Assembly (NCBI GenBank): GCA_902622245.1
Contig: CACNPC010000003.1
Coordinates: 1-55,490, forward strand
Reading direction: 5' to 3'
Origin: an uncultured Pelagibacteraceae bacterium
GTDB lineage: Bacteria; Pseudomonadota; Alphaproteobacteria; Pelagibacterales; Pelagibacteraceae
Length of the DNA: 55,490 bases
In this document: positions 28,270 through 36,721 of the stretch, one piece after another
Numbering within the stretch: position 1 is the stretch's first letter
Layout: each line of letters opens with the position of its first letter
Position numbers and translations under genes: made by a program
Notes under the pieces: model-generated
Told to the model about the DNA's origin: nothing
Database searches by the model: none
Seen by the model: only the letters and a program-made list of their open reading frames with translations

Positions 28270-28819
28270 ATTTTTAAATATTTTAATTATTTTTTTTATT
28301 TTTTTATCAACAAATTTAATAGCAAAGGAGAATATAATGATTTTAAAATTAAAAGATGGTGATGTAAAAATTGAAATGTATCCTGATGTTGCACCAAATC
28401 ATGTTAAAAGAATTCAAGAATTAGCTGATTCTGGACAATATGATAATGTTGTTTTTCATAGAGTAATTGATGGGTTTATGGCACAAACAGGTGATGTAAA
28501 ATTTGGAAATTCATCTTCAAACGATTTCGATTTAAGAAGAGCGGGTATTGGTGGATCTGATTTACCAGATTTAAATCAAGAATTTAATGACCTTCCTCAT
28601 GATAGAGGAACCGTTTCTATGGCAAGATCGTCAGATCCTAATAGTGCTAATAGTCAATTTTTTATATGTTTTAAACCAGCACCTTTCCTAGATAGACAAT
28701 ATACTGTTTTTGGAAAAGTAATAGAAGGAATGGAATTTGTTGATATGATTACAAAAGGTGATGGCGATAACGGAGCAGTTTCAAATCCAGATAAAATTAT
28801 TAGTTTTAAATCTCAATAA
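28262..28819 (+). CDS. ppi: Exported peptidyl-prolyl cis-trans isomerase (cyclophilin type)
   Basis: A cyclophilin of 185 residues that speeds proline isomerisation, probably in the periplasm. A hydrophobic signal peptide (about 3-21, cleavage near IAK) precedes the domain. The catalytic VVFHRVIDGFMAQTGD (about 54-69) and MARSSDPNSANSQFFI (about 121-136) carry the active-site Arg and Phe/Gln residues. Bacterial cyclophilins often lack the Trp of human CypA. It is followed by tgt after 11 bases. Confidence 0.94.
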   Translation: MNKFLNILIIFFIFLSTNLIAKENIMILKLKDGDVKIEMYPDVAPNHVKRIQELADSGQYDNVVFHRVIDGFMAQTGDVKFGNSSSNDFDLRRAGIGGSDLPDLNQEFNDLPHDRGTVSMARSSDPNSANSQFFICFKPAPFLDRQYTVFGKVIEGMEFVDMITKGDGDNGAVSNPDKIISFKSQ

Positions 28820-28830
28820 ATAAATAATGA

Positions 28831-29943
28831 ATGTCATTAAAAGATTTCAATTTTAATGTTCATCATACTCAAAATTATGCAAGAGTAGGAATTATAGAGA
28901 CCCATAGAGGCAATATAAACACTCCTGCATTTATGCCAGTTGGTACTCAAGCAACTGTTAAAGGTGTTTTTTTAGAAGATATAAAAAAAACAGGTAGTGA
29001 GATAATTTTATCAAATACATATCATTTAATGATAAGACCTGGTGTTGAAAGAATCGAAAGTGTCGGAGGACTTCATGAATTCATGAATTGTGATTTACCA
29101 ATTTTAACTGACTCAGGTGGTTTTCAAGTTATGTCTCTGTCAAAATTAAATAAAATCGATAGAGATAAAGGTGCAATTTTTCAATCACATATAGATGGTA
29201 AAACTTTTATTTTAAGCCCTGAGGAAAGTATAAGAATTCAAAAAGGCTTGAACTCAGACATAGTAATGGTTATGGATGAATGCCCTAAAAACACTAAAGA
29301 TTATGATAAGATTAAAAAATCAATGGAATTATCATCAGAGTGGGCAAAAAGATCGAAAGATGCATTTGGATTAAATGACCACAAAGGTTTATTTGGAATA
29401 GTGCAGGGTGGATTATTTAATGATCTAAGAATCAAATCTTTAAACTATCTTACCGATATTGGATTTAATGGATATGCTCTAGGAGGTTTGGCAGTGGGGG
29501 AAACACAAGATGAAATGTTTGATGTTCTTGATGGAATAAAAGATCATATGCCCAAAGATAAACCAAGATATTTAATGGGTGTTGGCACTCCATCTGATAT
29601 ACTAGGAGCAGTTAAGAGAGGTGTAGATATGTTTGACTGTGTAATGCCCACAAGATCTGGCAGAACTGGTTTAGCTTTTACTTGGGGTGGTCAAATACAA
29701 ATCAGAAATTCAAAATATAAAAATGATAATACACCTCTGGACAAAAATGTCACAAAGTTCAATTTAAATAAATATTCTAAAAATTATTTAAATCATTTAT
29801 TTAATACTAATGAAATGTTAGCTTCAATGATTCTGACCCTTAATAACATCAATTTTTATCAAGATTTAATGAGAAACATAAGAGACAATATAAAACAAGG
29901 TACTTTTAATGAATTTCACGATAAGTACATCAATAAATTGTAA
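28831..29943 (+). CDS. tgt: tRNA-guanine transglycosylase lacking the usual zinc ligands
   Basis: Inserts the queuosine precursor preQ1 at G34 of tRNAs with GUN anticodons. The 370 residues have the general-base Asp94 in TDSGGFQ, the nucleophile Asp269 in MFDCVMPTR, FGIVQGGLF and LGGLAVGE. In E. coli Tgt a structural zinc is held by three Cys in PLDxxCxCxxC and one His in the later xIHNLxYY. The aligned segment here is PLDKNVTKFNLNKYSKNYL, with Val307, Lys309 and Leu312 at the Cys positions. Asn338 is at the His position. The flanking residues (YSxxYLxHL and the LMR helix) align well, so this is loss of the site and not misalignment. It is probably active without zinc. Confidence 0.93.
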   Translation: MSLKDFNFNVHHTQNYARVGIIETHRGNINTPAFMPVGTQATVKGVFLEDIKKTGSEIILSNTYHLMIRPGVERIESVGGLHEFMNCDLPILTDSGGFQVMSLSKLNKIDRDKGAIFQSHIDGKTFILSPEESIRIQKGLNSDIVMVMDECPKNTKDYDKIKKSMELSSEWAKRSKDAFGLNDHKGLFGIVQGGLFNDLRIKSLNYLTDIGFNGYALGGLAVGETQDEMFDVLDGIKDHMPKDKPRYLMGVGTPSDILGAVKRGVDMFDCVMPTRSGRTGLAFTWGGQIQIRNSKYKNDNTPLDKNVTKFNLNKYSKNYLNHLFNTNEMLASMILTLNNINFYQDLMRNIRDNIKQGTFNEFHDKYINKL

Positions 29944-29993
29944 ATTTTTAACATTGATTAATAAAAAAAAATCAATATAAAAACGCTTCTTGG

Positions 29994-30069
<76 letters not shown>

Positions 30070-30070
30070 C

Positions 30071-30892
30071 TTATGCAATTGGCGGATATTTAATAATAAT
30101 TTCGTTTATCCAATTTGTAATATTATTAATTCTATTTTTTGATGATGGGTGAGTAGACATAAATTCTGGCGGTTCTTGCCCTTTTTTAGCTTCCTTCATT
30201 CTTTCCCAAACTTTTATTGTTTCTCTAATATCATAACCAGATAGTGATGCAAATATCAAACCAAGATAATCAGCTTCACTCTCTTGTTTTCTATTGAAAG
30301 GATTCATAATACCTATCTGCGATAATAAACCGACAGCATTCATCCCTGTAGTTCTATTTATCTGAGATACTTTACCTTTAGTGGCTATATCTAAAATTGC
30401 TGTACCGGTATTTAATAAAACACCTCTACTTGCTCTTTCTACCGAATGTTTTGCAACAGCATGTGCTATTTCATGACCCATTACAGCTGCCAATCCATCT
30501 TCATTTTTAGTTATATCTAATAGACCAGTATAAACGGCAATTTTACCTCCAGGCATACACCAAGCATTTTTAACTTTTTTTTTATCAATAAGTATATATT
30601 CCCAATCAAAATTTATAGTTGGGTCAGGTATATTATTGCGGTCAAAGTATTCTGATATTGAATATTCAATTTTAGATCCAATTTCTTTTATTTGATTTAA
30701 TGTTTTAGTATCATCACTTAAAGTTTCTTTCTCTTTTACCTTTTCATATAATTGAGCAGCTTTCGCATTGAGGTTAGATTCGGGAATTAATTTTAGTTGT
30801 TTTCGATCTGTTATTGGTGCACTACCACATGCAGATAGGCCAAAAGATAAGCAACTACAACCAAATAAATGTATGAAATTTCTTCTATTCAC
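30071..30892 (-). CDS. M48-family metalloprotease, probable Tat-exported lipoprotein
   Basis: A 273-residue zinc protease of the M48 family, related to the periplasmic proteases LoiP/YcaL/BepA that handle outer-membrane proteins. The zinc site is HEIAH (140-144) within VMGHEIAHAVAKHS, with the third ligand in ESEADYLG (about 204-211). The N-terminus MNRRNF is a twin-arginine signal, and LSAC at 19-22 is a lipobox, so a Tat-exported lipoprotein is likely. The start is GTG at 30892. It ends 2 bases from tRNA-Lys. Confidence 0.88.
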   Translation of the reverse strand: MNRRNFIHLFGCSCLSFGLSACGSAPITDRKQLKLIPESNLNAKAAQLYEKVKEKETLSDDTKTLNQIKEIGSKIEYSISEYFDRNNIPDPTINFDWEYILIDKKKVKNAWCMPGGKIAVYTGLLDITKNEDGLAAVMGHEIAHAVAKHSVERASRGVLLNTGTAILDIATKGKVSQINRTTGMNAVGLLSQIGIMNPFNRKQESEADYLGLIFASLSGYDIRETIKVWERMKEAKKGQEPPEFMSTHPSSKNRINNITNWINEIIIKYPPIA

Positions 30893-30934
30893 TTTTTTTA
30901 CTTAATATATTACACCTTTTTTATAATAATTTAT

Positions 30935-31012
30935 ATGATACTTAATAACAAAATTTTAATAGTACTATTTGTACTGGCAGTCGTATTTGTTTTGTATGCA
31001 AGTTACAGTTAA
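30935..31012 (+). CDS. Possible 25-residue single-helix membrane peptide
   Basis: An ATG-started frame of 25 codons plus stop encodes a short basic/polar head (MILNNK) followed by about 16 hydrophobic residues and a polar end. It would be a one-helix membrane peptide. It ends 3 bases before the ATG of the DUF502 gene, so it could be a leader or small partner. No clear ribosome site and no homology knowledge; it could be chance in AT-rich DNA. Confidence 0.25.
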   Translation: MILNNKILIVLFVLAVVFVLYASYS

Positions 31013-31015
31013 TTT

Positions 31016-31639
31016 ATGGCAAAATTAAAAAGAAGAGGCATTTCAATTCTTGGAAGACTTAGAAACTATTTTATAGCAGGAATTGTTGTTCTTGTACCAA
31101 TAGGTATCACATTATATTTAACTAGATTTTTTATATCTATATCGTCAAAATTAATACCAAACGAATTAAATCCAAATAGTTATTTGCCTTTTGCAATACC
31201 AGGTTTGGAAATATTGTTAGCTATAATTTTTATTACAATAGTTGGGAGTTTATCTCTTTCATTTATTGGAAAGAAAATACTTAAAATATTTAATGATATA
31301 TTAAAAAGAATACCAATTCTTAGAACAATATATTCAGCAATTGGCCAAATGACTGAAACATTGGCACCAAAAAAAGGATCAAAGAAAAGTGTAGTCTTAG
31401 TTGAGTATCCAAGAAAGGGTAGTTGGGCAGTAGGGTTCGCAACCAGAGAAAACGATGGTGAAATATCAAAAAAAACAAATACTAATCTTATTAATGTATT
31501 TGTTCCAACAACACCAAATCCTACAAGTGGATTTTTATTAATGTTTCCCAAAGATGAAGTTATTTATTTAGATATGACTTTTGAAGAAGCGTCTAAATTT
31601 ATTGTTTCAGCCGGTACTTCAGATCCAAAAAAAATTTAA
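31016..31639 (+). CDS. DUF502 family membrane protein
   Basis: A 207-residue protein with two membrane helices (about 16-36 and 55-77), then a soluble domain. The wording is typical of DUF502: YFIAGIVVLVPIGITLY, RIPILRTIYSAIGQM, VVLVEYPRKGSWAVGF and VFVPTTPNPTSGFL. The family has no firmly known function. It converges on recG, and the two stop codons share the palindrome TTAA at 31636-31639. Confidence 0.88.
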   Translation: MAKLKRRGISILGRLRNYFIAGIVVLVPIGITLYLTRFFISISSKLIPNELNPNSYLPFAIPGLEILLAIIFITIVGSLSLSFIGKKILKIFNDILKRIPILRTIYSAIGQMTETLAPKKGSKKSVVLVEYPRKGSWAVGFATRENDGEISKKTNTNLINVFVPTTPNPTSGFLLMFPKDEVIYLDMTFEEASKFIVSAGTSDPKKI

Positions 31640-33675
31640 GAAATTTCGTTAATTATTGAGGCTCGATCGTATAATTTTAATAATTTATTATATTTACTGA
31701 AATTATCACCTTTCATCTCTAATTTTTTTACTTCTGCTTCAGCAAGTAAGAATAAATCTTCATTTAATATGGGATCAGCTAATCTAAAATTTTTAATTCC
31801 ACTTTGCTTAAATCCTAACAAATCTCCATATCCTCGTAATTTCATATCTTCCTCAGAAATTATAAAACCGTCATCTGAGCTTTTGAGAATATTAATTCTT
31901 TTTTTTGCATTTTCACTTAGTGAGGATTTAAACATCAATATACAGTAAGATTGTTTACTACCACGTCCGACACGACCTCGTAACTGATGTAATTGGGATA
32001 AACCATACTTATCAGCATTTTCAATAACAATTACGTTAGCATTAGGAAAATCAATTCCAACTTCAATTACTGTTGTTGAAACTAATATGTCCAACTTTCT
32101 ATCTAAAAAATTATTTAAAATTTTGTTCCTTTCATCCTTATCAAGAGAGCCATGAATTAATCCAATTCTATTTTTAAAATATTTTTCTAAATATTTAAAT
32201 TTATTTACAACAGATTGCTGTTCAACTTTTTTCGATTCTTCTATCAAAGGACAAACCCAGAAAATCTGATTTTTATTAGAAATTTCTTTTTTAACAAATC
32301 TAATTATTTCAGATATTTTATCTTCTAACTTACTGTATGTGACTATTTTTTTTCTATTTTTTGGTTTTTCTTTAATTAAAGTTAAGTCCATATCTCCATA
32401 AACCGTCATCATCATTGTTCTTGGTATTGGAGTTGCAGACATGACTAGAACATCGCAGTTATTTCCACCTTTTTCTGACAACTCTTTACGTTGACGAACA
32501 CCAAACTTATGTTGTTCATCAATTATTATTAATCCTAGTTTTTTATATTCAACTTTTTTTTGGAATAACGCATGTGTTCCTATCAGAAAGTCTATTTTAC
32601 CAAGTTTAAGATTTTCTAAAATTTTCTTTCTATCAGCATATTTTGACTTCCCTGTTAACATTTCAATTTTTACATTTTTGGGTAGATATTTTTTAGCAAA
32701 AGAAAAATGTTGCTTTGCTAGAATTTCAGTAGGCACCATAAAGCTTGTTTGATATCCAGCATTTATACAATTTACCGCTGCTATCATTGATACAATTGTT
32801 TTACCAGATCCAACATCTCCTTGTAAAAGTCTAAACATTCTACTTTTTGATTTAAGATCTTCGTTTATAATTTTTATTGCTGCCTCTTGATCATTTGTTA
32901 ATTTAAAATTTAAATCTTGTATCAATTTTTCCTTACAATCTTTAAAAATTTTTTGTGATTTCTTTATTTTTTTTATTTTAGTTCTTATTTTTGAGGATAT
33001 TAAAAAATGAGCAAACAATTCATCAAAAACTAACCGTTTATAATACTTAGATTTTAAAATTTCTTTATTATCTAGACTGTGAATTTTTAAGATTGCGTCT
33101 TTCCACTTAATATTATTAAATTTTTTCTTTATATCGTCATTTAGCCACTCATCTAAATCTGGTAGTTCCTTTAAAACTTCATTAATTATATTATTGTATT
33201 TATTGATTGTAAGACCATCTGTAAGACTATATTTATTTTGAGTCTCTAAGATATTTTCATTACTTTCTTTAACCTGAGTCGGATTAGTGATTTGATATTT
33301 ATTTCTAAAAAAATTAATTTTTCCACTTATTATTATTTCAGTATTTAACGGTAAGATTTTTTTTATATATCCTTCATATGAATTAAAAAAAACACAATCA
33401 ATTTTTATATCATTACTTTGACACACAACTCTGTTGGGTAATCGTCTTATTCTAGGAAAATTATATTTTAGCGGTATTAATTTAATAGTTTGTAACTTGC
33501 CTATTTGTATATCTCCAACATTTGTTACTTTTGAATTTTCAATTTTACTCGTAGGTAGATGCCACAATAAATCAAAAATTGTATTTATATTTTTTCTTTT
33601 AAATAATTGGCTTGTTTTTTTCCCTATACCTTTAATATTCTGAATATTTGACAATAAATATTCGTGATCATTCAT
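31636..33675 (-). CDS. recG: ATP-dependent DNA helicase RecG
   Basis: A branch-migration helicase that rescues stalled replication forks, 679 residues. It has an N-terminal wedge OB domain and Walker A in LQGDVGSGKT (about 280). The helicase box DEQHKFGVRQR (about 383) and SATPIPRTMM (about 407) follow. Motif VI is QLHQLRGRVGRG (about 583-594), then the TRG segment. Divergent from sdhE with 26 bases between, a common alphaproteobacterial neighbour pair. Confidence 0.96.
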   Translation of the reverse strand: MNDHEYLLSNIQNIKGIGKKTSQLFKRKNINTIFDLLWHLPTSKIENSKVTNVGDIQIGKLQTIKLIPLKYNFPRIRRLPNRVVCQSNDIKIDCVFFNSYEGYIKKILPLNTEIIISGKINFFRNKYQITNPTQVKESNENILETQNKYSLTDGLTINKYNNIINEVLKELPDLDEWLNDDIKKKFNNIKWKDAILKIHSLDNKEILKSKYYKRLVFDELFAHFLISSKIRTKIKKIKKSQKIFKDCKEKLIQDLNFKLTNDQEAAIKIINEDLKSKSRMFRLLQGDVGSGKTIVSMIAAVNCINAGYQTSFMVPTEILAKQHFSFAKKYLPKNVKIEMLTGKSKYADRKKILENLKLGKIDFLIGTHALFQKKVEYKKLGLIIIDEQHKFGVRQRKELSEKGGNNCDVLVMSATPIPRTMMMTVYGDMDLTLIKEKPKNRKKIVTYSKLEDKISEIIRFVKKEISNKNQIFWVCPLIEESKKVEQQSVVNKFKYLEKYFKNRIGLIHGSLDKDERNKILNNFLDRKLDILVSTTVIEVGIDFPNANVIVIENADKYGLSQLHQLRGRVGRGSKQSYCILMFKSSLSENAKKRINILKSSDDGFIISEEDMKLRGYGDLLGFKQSGIKNFRLADPILNEDLFLLAEAEVKKLEMKGDNFSKYNKLLKLYDRASIINEIS

Positions 33676-33701
33676 GATTTATATATATAAAGATTTAATT
33701 A

Positions 33702-33962
33702 ATGGATTCAAATAAACAAAATTTAATTAATAAAATTTTATACAGAGCTCAATATCGTGGAACCAAAGAAATGGATATCTTTGTTTCTAAATTTGTTAAT
33801 TCGATTATTTATAATCTCGATTATAAAGAATTAGTTTCCTTAGATAGGTTAATTAATTTTGATGACGAAACTTTAGTCAACTTAAGTTTAGGTAAAAATT
33901 CAAAAGATTTTGAAGATAAAATCATCTTAGGAAAACTTATAGAATTTAAAAATAAATATTAG
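33702..33962 (+). CDS. sdhE: Succinate dehydrogenase assembly factor SdhE
   Basis: An 86-residue protein of the Sdh5/YgfY family that helps attach FAD to the succinate dehydrogenase flavoprotein. The diagnostic R-G-T-K-E-M-D (about 19-25) contains the conserved RGxxE. A small helical fold follows. Its stop is directly next to the 3' end of the convergent tRNA-Ser, with no spacer base. Confidence 0.88.
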   Translation: MDSNKQNLINKILYRAQYRGTKEMDIFVSKFVNSIIYNLDYKELVSLDRLINFDDETLVNLSLGKNSKDFEDKIILGKLIEFKNKY

Positions 33963-34052
33963 TGGCGGAGAGACTGGGATTCGAACCCAGGAAAGAGTTG
34001 CCCCTTTGCCGGTTTTCAAGACCGGTGCTTTCAACCGCTCAGCCATCTCTCC
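33963..34052 (-). tRNA. tRNA-Ser (UGA)
   Basis: A 90-base minus-strand tRNA with a long variable arm. Acceptor GGAGAGA (34052-34046) pairs perfectly with TCTCTCC (33973-33967). The anticodon loop is CTTGAAA with anticodon TGA. Discriminator G and encoded CCA lie at 33966-33963. The substrate of the SerS encoded at 17093-18352. Confidence 0.97.
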
Positions 34053-34112
34053 TAATTTGTAATAATTAAAATTCTATATTTCATAAACAAAATAGTTTAA
34101 TTGATCAATATA

Positions 34113-34997
34113 ATGTTAAGCAAAAATCAATTTAATAAAGGTATAATTTTAACGGCATTTGGTTCTTTCTGGTGGGGTTTTATTGGAGTTATATATTTTA
34201 AATATATTGCTTTTGCTGGCCACATTGAAGTTGTCCTACATCGAAGTGCATGGACAACTGTTATGCTAATTTTAACAACAATCATTTTATCAAAGTGGAA
34301 AAAATTTAGCTCGGTTTTTAAAGATAAAAAAAAAATTATGATGCTTTTTTTATCTGGATTATTAATTTTTACAAATTGGGCTGTTTGGATTTATGCAATA
34401 GGGAATGATCAAGTTATAGATGCTAGTTTTGGATATTTTATAATGCCTATAATAAGTGTTTTTTTAGGTTATTTTTTTTTAAAAGAGGAATTAAGTTTCA
34501 AAACTAAAATTTCACTTTTAATCGTAACCATATCAATTTTGTATTTAGTAATTTCTAGTTTCCAATCAATACCATGGGTTGGAATAATAGTAGCTTTAAG
34601 TTGGAGTTTTTATAATTTAGTAAGAAAAAAAATTGATGTAGACACAGATATTGGTTTATTAGTTGAAAGTTTATTTATTTTTCCAGCGGTAATATTTGCT
34701 TTTTATTTAATTGTACAAAATGATTTAAATGATTTTGATATATCGAATGTTAAATTAATGTTCATATTCATGCTGGCAGGCCCTATGACCGTGATTCCTT
34801 TATATTTATATGTTAGAGGTGTTGAATTATGTGGTTTAGGTCCAACGGGTATGGTTTTTTATATAACTCCAACTTTGCAATTCTTGTTGGGTTATTTCTT
34901 ATATAATGAGGAATTAGATATACATAAATTAATCAGCTTTATTTTGATATGGATTGCTGTATCGATATACCTAAAAGATTTGTATGAAAAAAATTAA
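34113..34997 (+). CDS. rarD: RarD/EamA family permease
   Basis: A drug/metabolite-type transporter of about 294 residues with ten helices in two EamA repeats. The RarD subgroup is shown by GSFWWGFIGVIYFKYI near the N-terminus, HRSAWTT, and LCGLGPTGMVFYITPTLQFL near residue 250. A TTG four codons upstream is possible, but ATG 34113 gives the normal family start. The substrate is unknown. It overlaps mltB by 14 bases. Confidence 0.88.
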   Translation: MLSKNQFNKGIILTAFGSFWWGFIGVIYFKYIAFAGHIEVVLHRSAWTTVMLILTTIILSKWKKFSSVFKDKKKIMMLFLSGLLIFTNWAVWIYAIGNDQVIDASFGYFIMPIISVFLGYFFLKEELSFKTKISLLIVTISILYLVISSFQSIPWVGIIVALSWSFYNLVRKKIDVDTDIGLLVESLFIFPAVIFAFYLIVQNDLNDFDISNVKLMFIFMLAGPMTVIPLYLYVRGVELCGLGPTGMVFYITPTLQFLLGYFLYNEELDIHKLISFILIWIAVSIYLKDLYEKN

Positions 34998-35979
34998 ATT
35001 ATTAATTATATCGCTATTTATTATCTTTAGCTCTTCAACTCTAATTGCTGATGACTTCAATGATTGGAAAATTAAATTTAAAAAAAGAGCAATTAATGAA
35101 GGTATTAGTAAATATACAGTTAATAATTTAATAGATAACTCCAAGTTCTTACCCGATGTAATAAAGTATGACAGATACCAACCCGAATTCTATGAAGACA
35201 CAAAGACATATATTTCAAAAAGAACCTCTTCAAAAAAAGTAAAACTAGGAAAAATTATTTTAAATAAAGAAAACAATATTATTAATAAAGTATCTTCTGA
35301 ATACAAAGTAGATAAAAATTTGCTATTGGCACTTATGGGTATTGAAACTAATTTTGGAAACTACTTAGGTAAAATGGATATAGTTTCTTCACTTGCAACA
35401 TTAAGCTACGATCAAAGAAGAAGTGAATTTTTTACTAAAGAATTAATCACCCTTTTAAAATTAGTAGATGCAAAAATTATAGATCCGAGTACATTATTTG
35501 GATCTTGGGCAGGTGCATTTGGAAATTTTCAATTTATGCCGTCCACAATTAAAAATCATGCAATTGACTATAATAAAGATGGATCAATTGATCTAAAAAA
35601 TATTGAGGACTCTTTTGCATCGGCAGCAAACTATTTAAGTAATCTTGGATGGAATGATAATACTCCGTGTTTTTATAGAATTAATCTAATTGAAAATATT
35701 CCTGATAAATATTTAAATACATCAGCAAAAAAAATTAAACATGAAAGAAAAGTAAAATATTTAAAAAATTATATAAAAAATTCGTCTTTTTTGGACAAAT
35801 ATGACAATTTGACAGCAGCAATTGTTACTCCTGATGCTGAAATAGTAGAAAATGCAAATAAACTTAAACCAGCATATATTATTTTTAATAATTATAAGCT
35901 AATCTTAAAGTGGAACAGGTCATTAAGATTTAGTTTGGCTGTATGCACATTAAAAAATAGTTTTGAAAATGAAACTTAA
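34984..35979 (+). CDS. mltB: Lytic murein transglycosylase B-like
   Basis: Cuts peptidoglycan glycan strands, leaving 1,6-anhydro ends. The 331 residues have a signal peptide (about 1-22) and the SLT-like domain. The catalytic Glu is E121 in MGIETNFG, followed by SSLATLSYDQRR and WAGAFGNFQFMPST, all MltB-family marks. There is no lipobox, unlike E. coli MltB. It is the first wall gene of a mltB-rlpA-dacC run and overlaps the next gene by 11 bases. Confidence 0.93.
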   Translation: MKKIKLLIISLFIIFSSSTLIADDFNDWKIKFKKRAINEGISKYTVNNLIDNSKFLPDVIKYDRYQPEFYEDTKTYISKRTSSKKVKLGKIILNKENNIINKVSSEYKVDKNLLLALMGIETNFGNYLGKMDIVSSLATLSYDQRRSEFFTKELITLLKLVDAKIIDPSTLFGSWAGAFGNFQFMPSTIKNHAIDYNKDGSIDLKNIEDSFASAANYLSNLGWNDNTPCFYRINLIENIPDKYLNTSAKKIKHERKVKYLKNYIKNSSFLDKYDNLTAAIVTPDAEIVENANKLKPAYIIFNNYKLILKWNRSLRFSLAVCTLKNSFENET

Positions 35980-36721
35980 GATAATAATTTTTTTAGCAAT
36001 AATTTTAACATCATGTGAAACTACTAATAAAAAAGTAATCACCAATAAAGATTTCAAAAATTATTCAAATGATGGTTTTGCTCTAATATTTAATAATGAT
36101 ATTTTCAAAAAACGAATAGTTTCAAAAAAAATTGATCAAAGATCATTAGTTATTTTCAATAATAAACTAAAAAAAGATACAGATATAAAAATAACAAATT
36201 TGTTAAATGAAAAATACTTGATTGCTAAAGTAGGAAAAAATTCGAAATATCCAATTTTTTATAATTCAGTAATTTCTGAAAGGATTGCGACTGAACTTGA
36301 TATTGATCCTGATCAACCCTATGTACGTGTAGAAACAATAAATTCTAGTAATACTTTTGTTGCAAATAAAGCTAAAACGTTTGATGAGGAAAAAAAAGTA
36401 GCTAATAAAGCTCCAGTAGACAGCATTTCGATCCAAAATATATCAATTGAAAAAGATAATAATTCAAAAGTTGAGAAGGTGAAAAATACAAAATTTGAAT
36501 TTATAATTAAATTTGCCGATTTATTTTTTGAAGAATCTGCAATTACATTGAAAAAAAGACTTGAGAATGAATACAATTTAAAAGACATAAATATCAAAAA
36601 AATGTCTAAAAATTTATATAGGGTTTACAAGGGTCCTTTTTATAATTTAGGATCAATTAAAAATGTATATAATGAGATTGCTGATATAAATTTTGAAAAT
36701 ATTGAATTAATAAAATTATGA
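35969..36721 (+). CDS. RlpA-like lipoprotein with SPOR-like C-terminus
   Basis: A 250-residue lipoprotein with lipobox LTSC (Cys16). The middle part (about 50-115) resembles the double-psi barrel of RlpA. The usual DRGP active-site motif is missing; the equivalent stretch is around VGKNSKYPIFYN. The last 80 residues (about 170-250) look like a SPOR domain, with KFADLFFEESAITLKKRLEN and a final YRVYKGPF. The position between mltB and dacC is the rlpA position. A TTG two codons earlier is an alternative start. I infer a septal peptidoglycan-binding protein without lytic activity. Confidence 0.68.
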   Translation: MKLKIIIFLAIILTSCETTNKKVITNKDFKNYSNDGFALIFNNDIFKKRIVSKKIDQRSLVIFNNKLKKDTDIKITNLLNEKYLIAKVGKNSKYPIFYNSVISERIATELDIDPDQPYVRVETINSSNTFVANKAKTFDEEKKVANKAPVDSISIQNISIEKDNNSKVEKVKNTKFEFIIKFADLFFEESAITLKKRLENEYNLKDINIKKMSKNLYRVYKGPFYNLGSIKNVYNEIADINFENIELIKL

